Shown here: positions 39,844 to 48,511 of the stretch, piece after piece | Layout: every line of letters starts with the position of its first letter | Position numbering within the stretch: the stretch's first letter is position 1 | Origin: Paenibacillus amylolyticus | GTDB lineage: Bacteria; Bacillota; Bacilli; Paenibacillales; Paenibacillaceae | DNA: 64,000 nucleotides | Assembly: GCF_029689945.1 (NCBI RefSeq) | Contig: NZ_CP121451.1 | Span: forward strand, 4,340,001-4,404,000 | Direction of reading: 5' to 3' | The notes under the pieces: generated by a model | The model's database searches: none | What the model was told of the DNA's origin: nothing | What the model saw: the letters and a program-made list of their open reading frames with translations, nothing else | Program-made: the position numbers and the translations under genes

Positions 39844-40590
39844 GTGGAATTTACAGTGGGGAAATTCGCTAGCATGGTGAATACAACGGTAAGGACTCTT
39901 AGGTATTATGAGAAAATCGGGCTTCTTGTGCCCAAAAATAAAAATGATCTCAATCAGAAAGTTTACGTTCGAGATGAACTCCAGAAATTTTATAATATAC
40001 AGTTGCTGAAGAGCATGGGCTGGCCTTTAAACGAAATCAAACAAATGCTAGAAGAGACGGAGTATTCTTTTAGAGACATGTTAGAAATGCAAGAAGCTGT
40101 TCTTCTCGATCATAGAAATAAAATAAACCTGTCCCTGGACATGATGAAACGAATGAAGAAGGTAATGAATGAAACGGGTGATATCAATAACGAAGATCTG
40201 ATGTTGCTCATGAATACTATACGTCTAGAGGAAGATCAAAGGACGATTCTAGAACAGCATTTCTCTCTAAACACAGTAGGGAAAATCATGCCCATAAATA
40301 AAAATCAACAAATCACATTGGATCTATTAAACAGGAGATTATTATCTTTTTTTCAAACGACAATTCATCGTGAACTTCGACCCGATAGCCCAGAAGTACA
40401 ACGAGAATTAACAGAACTGTTAGCCATGGTTCCTGAATCTATTCAAGAGTTTACTGAGTCTGATTTGGGCATGGTCAAACAATTGGAGGTCTTTAAAGCT
40501 TTGTTGCCTGTTGGTATGGTCGAATTGATCGGGGAAGCGATTCAAGTGTTATATCAAGACCAGTGCGAAGAAAACGGAGAACAAGTATGA
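39844..40590 (+). CDS. MerR family transcriptional regulator
   Basis: This 248-residue regulator has the N-terminal MerR winged helix (TVGKFASMVNTTVRTLRYYEKIGLLVP, residues 3-30), a long dimerisation helix and a C-terminal helical effector domain. The start is a GTG at 39844 after CTGGAGGTGATTAG. Its stop codon overlaps the ATG of the CPBP protease gene, so the two are translationally coupled. The divergent neighbour is the CotH-like gene. The effector is unknown. Confidence 0.88.
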   Translation: MEFTVGKFASMVNTTVRTLRYYEKIGLLVPKNKNDLNQKVYVRDELQKFYNIQLLKSMGWPLNEIKQMLEETEYSFRDMLEMQEAVLLDHRNKINLSLDMMKRMKKVMNETGDINNEDLMLLMNTIRLEEDQRTILEQHFSLNTVGKIMPINKNQQITLDLLNRRLLSFFQTTIHRELRPDSPEVQRELTELLAMVPESIQEFTESDLGMVKQLEVFKALLPVGMVELIGEAIQVLYQDQCEENGEQV

Positions 40591-41198
40591 GAGAATTAAG
40601 TGCTCGACAGCATAATAGATTATTGCTTCAAATGACATTGAGCTTAATGCCGTTCTTATTTTTAGGTTTAGCGCTTATTGCAATTTTTAAGTGGGGTAAA
40701 ATAATCCCCTATATCCGTTCATTGTTTCTTCCCAATGAGATGTCTTTTCTTGATGTGACCAAACTCGGTTTCATAGTGGGTGCGATTGTGGCATTTGTTT
40801 CTATTGCTCTTATTATAAAAACAAAAACAAAGCTTCCTCAAACGAAAGGTGGAGAATTAATTCTTCATATCATGAAAACTCCAAGTGGTATAGCCGTCAG
40901 TTCACTAGGGGGGAGTTTTTTTGAAGAGTTTTTCTTCAGGGGAGTACTAATAGGATTATTTCTAGGTTATAACCATTATGTAGATGGAATGGTGATCTGC
41001 TTGAGCACGTTTTTGTTTTGGCTTATACACATACCGCAGTATAAGGGGGTATATTTAGCCTACGGATTAGTATTTATTAATGGATTAATACTTGCTCTGT
41101 TGTTTTATTATACTAATTCCTTAATTGCTTCCATGATTGCTCATGCTATTTATAATCTGGGCATCGGGATTTATTTTATTAAAGACAGCTTGGAGTAA
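40587..41198 (+). CDS. CPBP family intramembrane metalloprotease
   Basis: This 203-residue membrane protein carries the three CPBP motifs: SFFEEFFFRGVL with the catalytic glutamate pair, the histidine in LIHIPQY, and HAIYNLGIG. Bacterial members process membrane proteins or give bacteriocin immunity. The ATG overlaps the MerR stop codon as ATGA, with GGAGAAC upstream inside the MerR gene. This coupling suggests that regulator and protease act on the same stress. Confidence 0.88.
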   Translation: MRELSARQHNRLLLQMTLSLMPFLFLGLALIAIFKWGKIIPYIRSLFLPNEMSFLDVTKLGFIVGAIVAFVSIALIIKTKTKLPQTKGGELILHIMKTPSGIAVSSLGGSFFEEFFFRGVLIGLFLGYNHYVDGMVICLSTFLFWLIHIPQYKGVYLAYGLVFINGLILALLFYYTNSLIASMIAHAIYNLGIGIYFIKDSLE

Positions 41199-41246
41199 AT
41201 AAAACAAACCGGCGGGTGTTTCAATACTCGGTGGTTTGTTTTATTT
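41197..41246 (+). terminator. Intrinsic terminator after the CPBP gene
   Basis: AAATAAAACAAACC pairs with GGTTTGTTTTATTT, a 14-base perfect stem that begins at the stop codon. Confidence 0.8.
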
Positions 41247-41335
41247 AATCAACAGCGGCTTTCCGAAATATTACAAGTTACACGAGTACATACTAAGGAA
41301 AAGTTGGATGAAGCTTACATAACGGAGGTCTCTTC

Positions 41336-42892
41336 ATGGTATTTACAATCACAATTATCATCGTAGCACTATTTGCAATTTGGGGTGCTGTCGCTCCCGA
41401 TCAGCTGGCTGATGTGGCGAACGTTGCCTACAATTTCTCTATTCAGAATTTTGGCTGGTTTTATCTGTTAGCTACATTGTTCTTCCTGATCTTTGCTTTT
41501 TATCTGGCGTTCAGCCGATTTGGTAATATCAGACTCGGGGACGATGATGATGAACCCGAATATTCTACAGTCTCCTGGCTGTCCATGCTGTTCAGTGCTG
41601 GTATGGGTATTGGACTGGTTTTCTGGGGAGTCGCTGAGCCGTTGTCTCACTATTTATCTGCGCCGGAGGGAGCAGAACCAGGAACAACCCAAGCAGCAAG
41701 ACTTTCAATGCGTTATTCCTTTTTCCACTGGGGACTGCATCCTTGGGCGATCTATACCGTCATCGGCTTAGCTCTTGCTTATTTCCAGTTCCGGAAAGGT
41801 TACAAAGGATTGATTAGTTCCACCTTTATTCCATTGATTGGTGAGCGGCTTGCTGCAGGATGGCTCGGGAAGGCCATTGATATTCTGGCGGTCATCTCCA
41901 CCATTTTCGGTGTTGCGACCTCGCTTGGATTGGGTGCACTTCAGATCGGTGGCGGGCTGAATCACTTATTCGGTATCCCTAACTCGACGATCGTCCAAGT
42001 TATCATTATCACCGTTGTGACCGTACTATTTTTAATCTCGGCAACTTCCGGTTTGGACAGAGGGATTAAGATTTTAAGTAACACCAACCTTGTTATCGCT
42101 GTGCTATTAATGCTGTTTGTATTGGTAACTGGACCGACTACGTTCATATTTGACACATTTACAACAACCTTGGGCAGTTACATGCAAAACATCATTAATA
42201 TGAGTTTGAGATTGACACCATTCTCAAAAGAAACCTGGATTGGGGCATGGACATTATTTTACTGGGCATGGTGGATCGCGTGGGCTCCCTTTGTCGGTAC
42301 TTTTATCGCCAGGGTATCCAAAGGTAGAACCATTAAGGAATTTGTAATTTACGTCTTGCTTATTCCGAGCCTTTTCGGATTTGTCTGGTTCTCCGTCTTT
42401 GGTGGTACAGGAATTTATATGGAATTGTTCAATGGCTCCCATCTGGCGGAAGCTGTCCAGGCAGATACGACAACGGCCCTATTCCTTATGCTGGAGCAGC
42501 TGCCTTTGGGTACGATCGTAGCTTCCATCGCCACTCTTCTGATCATGATTTTCTTTATTACGTCGGCTGATTCGGCTACCTTTGTACTGGGCATGCTGAC
42601 TTCGGATGGCACTTTGAATCCGAGTGCAAGAGTGAAATTGACCTGGGGAATCATGCAGTCCGCCATCGCTGTTGTCCTGTTAATCAGTGGCGGGTTGAAC
42701 GGCCTTCAAACGGCCTCTATTGTAGCTGCACTGCCATTCGCTGTTGTCCTTATTGGGATGTGTGTTTCCCTACTCAAGGCTTTGCAGGCTGAAGACCGAG
42801 AACGGCGTCAGAAGGAAAAACGACAACGTCAGAAGCTGAAACGATTACTGGAGGAACAAGAAACCGCGCAGAATGAAATTCCCATAAGGTAA
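41336..42892 (+). CDS. opuD: BCCT family betaine/carnitine/choline transporter
   Basis: This 518-residue transporter has about twelve membrane segments and the family signature FYWAWWIAWAPFVGTFIARVSKGRTIKEF, plus SAGMGIGLVFWGVAEP with the conserved Gly-rich substrate segment. The C-terminus is highly charged (Arg/Lys/Glu), as in osmosensing members. It imports glycine betaine or a relative for osmoprotection. ACGGAGGTCTC precedes the ATG. The symbol follows the Bacillus homologue and is likely, not certain. Confidence 0.88.
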   Translation: MVFTITIIIVALFAIWGAVAPDQLADVANVAYNFSIQNFGWFYLLATLFFLIFAFYLAFSRFGNIRLGDDDDEPEYSTVSWLSMLFSAGMGIGLVFWGVAEPLSHYLSAPEGAEPGTTQAARLSMRYSFFHWGLHPWAIYTVIGLALAYFQFRKGYKGLISSTFIPLIGERLAAGWLGKAIDILAVISTIFGVATSLGLGALQIGGGLNHLFGIPNSTIVQVIIITVVTVLFLISATSGLDRGIKILSNTNLVIAVLLMLFVLVTGPTTFIFDTFTTTLGSYMQNIINMSLRLTPFSKETWIGAWTLFYWAWWIAWAPFVGTFIARVSKGRTIKEFVIYVLLIPSLFGFVWFSVFGGTGIYMELFNGSHLAEAVQADTTTALFLMLEQLPLGTIVASIATLLIMIFFITSADSATFVLGMLTSDGTLNPSARVKLTWGIMQSAIAVVLLISGGLNGLQTASIVAALPFAVVLIGMCVSLLKALQAEDRERRQKEKRQRQKLKRLLEEQETAQNEIPIR

Positions 42893-42916
42893 TGTATACT
42901 CGGCCTCTATAATAAA

Positions 42917-42946
42917 GGGCACCTGTCTTTAGACGGGTGCCTTTTT
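42917..42946 (+). terminator. Intrinsic terminator after the BCCT gene
   Basis: GGGCACCTGTCT pairs with AGACGGGTGCC, followed by TTTTT. Confidence 0.85.
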
Positions 42947-43035
42947 CTATAGACTGTGAAGAATTGTCTCAACTCCCCCATTCACGCCAAAGAACGTGGT
43001 ACTCCGGATAAAAAACGCTCCTTCAGGGTTGTTCA

Positions 43036-43215
43036 TTAAAGGATAAGGGTATTACTCCATTCACTTACCTCACATTGCCGGCATTTATTATCGCCCACGG
43101 CTTTCACTTTTCCGTCGGATTGAAGAGCAACAGTATGGCGACGACCTGCAGCTATGGTATCGTTACGGAGCCGTCTCGTATCCAACAACGTTTTCTTCGG
43201 TAAATCGTAGTCCAT
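43036..43215 (-). pseudogene. RCC1-repeat protein, N-terminal remnant
   Basis: The 59 residues DYDLPKKTLLDTRR, then IAAGRRHTVALQSDGKVKAVGDN, match the start of bacterial RCC1-like beta-propeller proteins and contain only the first blade. A full protein should carry several more repeats. The start is supported by GGAGGAAAG. The coding match ends at SEWSN near 43050, so the gene was probably cut by a deletion. No function can be expected. Confidence 0.55.
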
Positions 43216-43237
43216 ATCTTTCCTCCATAGCAATGGT

Positions 43238-43271
43238 AAAAAACCTCAGATGAGATAGCCATTCTGAGGTT
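43238..43271 (-). terminator. Terminator downstream of the small secreted peptide gene
   Basis: AACCTCAGA pairs with TCTGAGGTT, followed on the minus strand by TTTTTT. Confidence 0.75.
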
Positions 43272-43350
43272 CATCATTATGCTGTTTTTCTTCTGTCATT
43301 TGAGAGATTTCTGAGCGTTTTTTGAGATACATGATTCATCTTACGATCAC

Positions 43351-43512
43351 TCAGTTGTTTTCAATACCTTTAATAACTTCAACCTTTTTATCCCCTGCTG
43401 TCTTTGCTACCTCTGTCGTGGTACTGCCTTGGATAGCAACGATCAAGCCAGAAGCCAGCATAGAAACGATCAAAGTTGCGCTGAGAGCCTTGGAAATGTT
43501 CTTCTTGAGCAT
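43351..43512 (-). CDS. Small secreted peptide with signal sequence
   Basis: This 53-residue gene starts at 43512 after a perfect GGGAGG. It encodes a basic N-terminus (MLKKNISKA), a hydrophobic segment (LSATLIVSMLASGLIVAI) and a polar tail TTTEVAKTAGDKKVEVIKGIENN. It has its own promoter and terminator, so it is a deliberate single-gene unit. The layout resembles pre-pro signalling peptides of the Phr type or other short secreted peptides, but no Rap-type partner gene lies nearby. I do not recognise the family. Confidence 0.65.
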   Translation of the reverse strand: MLKKNISKALSATLIVSMLASGLIVAIQGSTTTEVAKTAGDKKVEVIKGIENN

Positions 43513-43631
43513 AAAATAGACCTCCCATAGTTCATGATATTGTTTTCGTAAACCAATATGAGTTATGATTCAGCTTTACGGGCGAATTACAATATTTCAC
43601 TTTTTTGTGGGTTAATCCACCTGGTGATTGT

Positions 43632-43659
43632 ATTATAGCGTATTGACAATGATTGTAAA
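43632..43659 (-). promoter_or_regulatory. SigA-type promoter of the small peptide gene
   Basis: On the minus strand TTTACA (43659-43654) and TATAAT (43637-43632) are 16 bases apart. This leaves a 5' leader of about 115 bases before the peptide start codon. Confidence 0.6.
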
Positions 43660-43677
43660 AGGCTTTTTGCTGAGAGA

Positions 43678-44261
43678 CTAACTTTTTCGGTAAGCAACCT
43701 TATGAAAGTCTTCAATATAACGAAAAAGTTTCTCACCCTCATCAGACACCTTCGTGCTTCCATCCAGTGGCAACATCATGGCCTGATAAGGTTCAGGAAC
43801 CACTCGATACTGATGAACATAGGAGGTTAGAACAAACCCGTTGTGTTGCCAAAACTGAATACGTTCCTGATGGGCCTCTGTTGTCCCGGACTCCGCCTCG
43901 ATGATGATGCCTTTGATCCCATGTTCCCTTAATGCCCAATCTCTGAGTTGCTTCAGCATCCATGTACCGATACCCGACCGCGCAGCGTCTGTTCAACCGC
44001 AAGGTAATCGATAATCAGGATGCGGTCTGTCCCCTTCCCCACGAGTCCAGTAACAGCCATCGCGACCACTTCTCCATGATGCACGCCTGTGTGTAAATAA
44101 CCAATGCGCCGATCCAGCATACTGCGAAGAATTGCTTTTGTCTTGGCTCCGCTTGGAAAAGCTTCATGATAGATCCGCTCCATCCGCGCCCATAATGCTT
44201 CATCCCAAGCTTCTAATGTCGTAAACTCTAATTCCAGCAATTGTTTCACCCCTAGATCCAT
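43678..44261 (-). pseudogene. GNAT family N-acetyltransferase, frameshifted
   Basis: When repaired this is a 194-residue GNAT. The first part (EAWDEALWARMERIYHEAFPSGAKT..IIDYLAVEQTLRG) and the second (MLKQLRDWALREHGIKGIIIEAE) join across one missing G at 43973-43975; restoring it gives LRGRGIGTWMLKQL, the acetyl-CoA loop. GAGGGAG precedes the ATG. It lies just downstream of the ABC exporter genes. The substrate is unknown. Confidence 0.78.
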
Positions 44262-44279
44262 ATGCTCCCTCTCATTTTA

Positions 44280-45909
44280 TTATTTTACTCTGAAATTGCT
44301 TGGAGCATATTTGCTTACAAGCGGTACAGCACTGAACAGATATCCTAAAGTCAACACCATGAAGACAACAGTGAGGACCCACAGTGCAGGGCCAACAAAC
44401 ATTGCCATAACAAATCCTAATGAAATTAGACTGTTCACGAATGTGAAACGAGGATTGTTGGTGGCCAACGATGTTGTGTAGGGCTGGAACACATAATATA
44501 GCAATAGATGATGTACTGAGAAAAATACAGACAGTGCCATCGTCATAACCCAGATGAGAAGCAATGTACGGATATCCCTTCCTTCTGACAAAACAAGTAA
44601 AGGTACACTTTAGTACAGTTGCTAAACACACGCCCAATTTTAGATTCAAGAATAACAAACTTCTAAATCTCAAACGAAAATGTTGCTTCGCATGCTTGCG
44701 ATAAAATGAATAGTGCATGAGTTGCATATCACAATGGAGAAATAGCCCCTTACAAACCTCTCTTCCGATTGTCAGACTAAGCATAACCATGATAAGTATA
44801 GGTGAATATTGTTCCACTGCGTTTAGAGAGACATGATCTCTGACAATGAATGCCGAGAGAGATAGTACTATTCCGATGATTACAATAGCCACTAAACGTC
44901 TGCGGAACGGCACCTGGGTGAGATGTCGGTACCTGCTAAGCAGGAGGTTATGCATTTGTTCGTATCCCTGTTCACCTAATGAAGTTTGCCTGCGAGCATG
45001 TAGGTTGGACGAGGTATATTGCGCAGCATCATTATCTGTTGCCTGCATCATTTGTTGTTGGATATTAGCCATCATAATTTCCCTATTCAACAATGGGTCA
45101 GCTTGGTTCGTTACTGCGCGTACGGCTGCTGTGAAATCCGTATGTTTGAATAAAATATATCCGGCAACAGTCCCAGATAACGATATGAGTGTGACAAGCC
45201 ACCATTGCTCCAAGATTACGGCTCCGAAAAGAGGAATGCTCAGTGATGTTAACGGTAGATACGCAGCTGCCAGTGTGAGTAACATGACCAAACCCATAAC
45301 CCCTGTTTTCTGCACAAGGATCGTTCCTTTCCATCGGAAAACGGCCAAATGTATCCATTCGCTCAGCACGCGCCAAATCGTCATGACTCCAACAGCCAGA
45401 AGCGCATGAAAAATGGAGAAATCAAACAACAATGAAACCAACGTCAAGGCAATTCCTTGATACAAAAAGAATGTAGTATACCGATAAAACAGCTCAGCTC
45501 GCATAAATCGGGTAGGAGCTATTCGCATCAGTCGGACAGCAGTATACTTCATCTTGTTTGATTCCAATACTTTTGCACTCGTCATTCCGGCCATTACTCC
45601 ACTAATGCAAAAATACATGTGAAGAAAAAGAGCGAACTGCTCTGTAGTGTTATAACCCTCTGTCCATAAGAGTATGGGCAATGCAAGCATTCCCCCGAGA
45701 TAGAGCAGAATTTCCAACAAGCCACCGACAAGCATCAAAACGACTGCGATTGCACCAATTATGCGTTTCGTCCGAAAAGCAGCATAGGTCTGTTCACTGA
45801 AGAAACGGCCAACATAGATTATCTTTTGCATGAGATAGATGATACGGTTCACAAGCATGATAACCTGCAGCTGCCGCATGCGAGAAATCGCATTAAATAT
45901 TCCCTGCAT
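44280..45909 (-). pseudogene. ABC exporter permease, frameshifted
   Basis: When repaired this is a 542-residue membrane protein with about eight to ten hydrophobic segments in two groups, consistent with the permease of an ABC-2-like exporter. One extra A of the coding strand near 44609-44611 shifts the last 105 residues; removing it gives ATVLSVPLLVLSEGRDIR. The ATG at 45909 lies inside the end of the ATPase gene with AAGGAG before it, so the two are coupled. I do not recognise a named family for the permease, and its substrate is unknown. Confidence 0.7.
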
Positions 45910-46639
45910 CGGCATTCTCCTTCTGAGCATCCTGTTCGCTATCATCTTGTAATAACGCAATAATCTTCTCTTCAAAATCGGGTTGTGTAACAATTTCTGG
46001 CGAAATCTGTGTCAAACGGCCGCCATTCAGAATAATTAATTCATCACACAGATCTGTCGCCAATTGTAATATATGAGTTGAGAAAATGAGTACATGATCC
46101 TTTTTCATATCCCGTAACCATTGTTTCATCTCACTTGCAACGATAACATCAAACGAGGTTAGAGGTTCGTCCAGTAAGATCACTGTAGGTTTAGTGAGTA
46201 TAAACAACAGCATTTGCACTTTATTTTTCATCCCGTGTGAATAATGCTTAATGAGTTTATGACGGTCCTCCTGTGTAATGTGCATCATGTCAAAAAGGGC
46301 GTCCATATCGTCTCCTCGCCCTTCAATCACTTCGGAATTAACATCGATGAAAAAACGTATAAACTCATACCCCGTCAGGAATTCCGGTAACATTGGCAAG
46401 GAATAAACATATCCAACGTCATCCATCTCCATGTTACGGGATGTGGATTCGTCCACCAGTTTCATTGTGCCGTTATCCGCCTGAATCTCGCCACCCAAAC
46501 AATTGAATAATGTTGTTTTACCAGCACCATTTCGTCCAAGAAGGCCATAAATCTTTCCCTTTTCAAATTGAAAATTCAGATCTGTTAATACTTGCTGATT
46601 ACCAAAACTCTTCCTTAAATTCTGAAGTACCAATTTCAT
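45893..46639 (-). CDS. ABC exporter ATP-binding protein
   Basis: This 248-residue ATPase has Walker A GRNGAGKTT, a degenerate signature YSHGMKNKV, Walker B VILLDEP and the switch histidine in FSTHIL. The SHGMK signature is typical of exporters of the CcmA/BcrA group. GGAGGAG precedes the ATG. It overlaps the permease gene by 17 bases. A short open frame (46599-46700) overlaps its start. Confidence 0.88.
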   Translation of the reverse strand: MKLVLQNLRKSFGNQQVLTDLNFQFEKGKIYGLLGRNGAGKTTLFNCLGGEIQADNGTMKLVDESTSRNMEMDDVGYVYSLPMLPEFLTGYEFIRFFIDVNSEVIEGRGDDMDALFDMMHITQEDRHKLIKHYSHGMKNKVQMLLFILTKPTVILLDEPLTSFDVIVASEMKQWLRDMKKDHVLIFSTHILQLATDLCDELIILNGGRLTQISPEIVTQPDFEEKIIALLQDDSEQDAQKENADAGNI

Positions 46640-46700
46640 TTATATTCTCCTCCATGTAGTTCCCGTTTTCAAACCTATTTAAAAGTTGTTTAGTTTTCAT
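46599..46700 (-). CDS. Candidate small peptide overlapping the ATPase start
   Basis: A 33-residue frame starts at the ATG at 46700 with GAAAGGAATG before it and runs into the first codons of the ATPase gene in another frame. The product is acidic and hydrophilic (KTKQLLNRFENGNY, then EENINEIGTSEFKEEF). It may be a translated leader that couples to the ATPase, a small peptide handled by the exporter, or chance. There is no family match I can name. Confidence 0.3.
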   Translation of the reverse strand: MKTKQLLNRFENGNYMEENINEIGTSEFKEEFW

Positions 46701-46940
46701 ACAGATCATTCCTTTCGGCATTTTGAGAATCGTCTTTGTTGGTCAATCTAACTAATGTGGGTAAATTAGACAATTCCTCTTAATAAGTATTCTATTTTGA
46801 AGGATATAATCCTTTTCTTTGGCTTTTTCTCCGCGCTGGTATGTAACCTATTCAGGACAAGAACGTGTGCCGATCAAATAAAAAAAGCCGCTATTAGCGA
46901 CTTAAATGGAACTATGTTCTTGCCCCTCGATATGTGGTTT
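46640..46940. other. Intergenic region upstream of the ABC exporter
   Basis: This gap holds the exporter promoter, the small peptide candidate and the terminator of the pentapeptide gene. I see no other gene. The plus-strand frame beginning near 46797 is antisense and lacks a ribosome binding site. Confidence 0.5.
46881..46903 (-). terminator. Terminator after the pentapeptide-repeat gene
   Basis: AAGCCGCT pairs with AGCGACTT with one mismatch, followed on the minus strand by a run of Ts. Confidence 0.65.
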
Positions 46941-47702
46941 TTACGCTGTGGTACATTCCAGACTACTGAAGAATTGTTCAACAAAAACATCCCCATATAT
47001 TTTCTTCATATGATTCATGTTAAAAATATATTGTTCCATATGCTCAAGCTTGCGCAGACTGCGTACCAGCATTTTTCGATCCTCATCTGATAGATTGGGG
47101 TCTGCTTCAATCTTCGTCAAAGCATTTTTCACACGTGCGGATACCTGATCAACATATAGATGGTTTTTGGTTTTTGGCGGGACACATTGCGTCAGGTCAC
47201 AGCCGACAAAACGAACACCGTCAAGAATGCAGTTTTCAAAATTGGCGATCAGCTTTTGTTTGCCTTGTCCCTCAAATGTTATATCCACCAGCTTGCCGGT
47301 AAAGGAACAATTGACGATATTCTCCGCTTGTAATGTCCGGTCATTGAATCTACATTTAACAAAATTGCAGTCGATAAAGGTAGCATTCTCCAGTGTCATG
47401 CCTCTCATATCGCACGAGGAAAATTCGCAATTGGTGAAAACAGCTTCGTCTTTGGCGATACCTACTGAGCGTAAGTCGGAACGAATAAATGTACAATGAT
47501 CAATCGTACTACCGGCAAAAAATCTCGCATTCGAAAGATCGCAGGTATCAAATACAAGCTGATGCAGGTTGCAGTTCCAAAATATAGGTGAGCCCACATT
47601 CGAGTTGGTTATGGTCGTTCCATGTATCGTTTCGTGCTCGTACCTGACAATATCAGAAAATAATTGGTTGTCTACGGACATATCAGACTCAAGTCTTCTC
47701 AT
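46941..47702 (-). CDS. Pentapeptide repeat protein
   Basis: This 253-residue protein contains a run of A(D/N)LXX-type repeats from about residue 28 to 165, visible as CDLSNARFFAGSTIDHCTF, SDLRSVGIAKDEAVFTNCEF and CDMRGMTLENATFIDCNF, which fold as a right-handed square helix. The C-terminal 70 residues are charged and helical. Some members protect DNA gyrase from quinolones, but nothing here proves that. CAGGAGGATTGGG precedes the ATG. It is near the ABC exporter but has its own terminator. Confidence 0.85.
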   Translation of the reverse strand: MRRLESDMSVDNQLFSDIVRYEHETIHGTTITNSNVGSPIFWNCNLHQLVFDTCDLSNARFFAGSTIDHCTFIRSDLRSVGIAKDEAVFTNCEFSSCDMRGMTLENATFIDCNFVKCRFNDRTLQAENIVNCSFTGKLVDITFEGQGKQKLIANFENCILDGVRFVGCDLTQCVPPKTKNHLYVDQVSARVKNALTKIEADPNLSDEDRKMLVRSLRKLEHMEQYIFNMNHMKKIYGDVFVEQFFSSLECTTA

Positions 47703-47741
47703 CCCAATCCTCCTGTCATCTTATCAGAATATGTAATCTGC

Positions 47742-48383
47742 CTAGAGGCGATTCTTTGAATGTGCATAAGCGCTAAGAAAAACACGCACGCCCTCTGCGA
47801 TGATACGTTTGGTTTGTTCCGCATCCATACTCTCTGTCCTTCTAGGCTGATTAAATACCAATAGAATTGTTAATGCAGCGAAGTGTTTGGTAGCCATTTT
47901 AGGATCGGGCACATCAATTAATCCCTCTTGACCAAATTCTGTAAACCGCCTCATGATCCCCTCTTCTGTTGCGTTATCCAGCCTTTCAAAAAACGAGTCT
48001 GGCAGGTTGGCTTCTTCCACCATGACCAACCGGATCAATGCCTTGTAGTCGGCCGAACCGTTCGCGGAAGCTACAATCTGTTCGCAGAATAAGATGAGTG
48101 CCTGCTGCAGATCCTCGAATTCCAAGAGATGATCTGCAATCCCTTGCTCAATCATCTCCAGAACGGCCATACTGGATTCTTCCACAACAGCAAGCAGTAG
48201 GTTCTGTTTGTCACCATAGTAATCATACACTGTCCGTTTGGAGACTCCCGCTTTGGCTGCGACCGCATCCATGCTGGACCGATCAAATCCTTCTGAAAGA
48301 AACAGGTCTCGTGCTGCCACTATTATTTTGGCTCGTTTGTCAGCAGAGCCTTTGCGGATTGTCTTTTTTTCCGTCATATCCAT
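47742..48383 (-). CDS. TetR/AcrR family transcriptional regulator
   Basis: This 213-residue regulator has an N-terminal helix-turn-helix (KIIVAARDLFLSEGFDRSSMDAVAAKAGVSKRTVYDYYGDKQNLL) and a TetR C-terminal domain of the type seen in AefR-like regulators. The ATG at 48383 is best spaced from GGGAGG; a GTG at 48401 overlaps that site. It is divergent from a FAD monooxygenase, with a clear palindrome between them, so it probably represses the monooxygenase and itself. Confidence 0.88.
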   Translation of the reverse strand: MDMTEKKTIRKGSADKRAKIIVAARDLFLSEGFDRSSMDAVAAKAGVSKRTVYDYYGDKQNLLLAVVEESSMAVLEMIEQGIADHLLEFEDLQQALILFCEQIVASANGSADYKALIRLVMVEEANLPDSFFERLDNATEEGIMRRFTEFGQEGLIDVPDPKMATKHFAALTILLVFNQPRRTESMDAEQTKRIIAEGVRVFLSAYAHSKNRL

Positions 48384-48445
48384 TTTTATTTTGCCTCCCA
48401 CAGGTTTACGTCTGAAATGAATTAGAGTTAAAGCTTTGTTTACAA

Positions 48446-48465
48446 ACTACACTGCACGGTGTAGT
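48446..48465. promoter_or_regulatory. TetR operator palindrome
   Basis: ACTACAC-6 bases-GTGTAGT is a perfect inverted repeat in the 128-bp gap between the TetR gene and the monooxygenase. It lies 47 bases before the monooxygenase start codon, where a bound repressor would cover the promoter. Confidence 0.7.
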
Positions 48466-48511
48466 ATAGCAAATGTAACACATTAAATCAATGAACAAGG
48501 AGGTTTCTACC

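Noticed and set aside
43276..43339. Twenty-codon frame MNHVSQ.. after the small secreted peptide
   Set aside because: It has no ribosome binding site and no features beyond chance, and it probably belongs to the 3' untranslated region.
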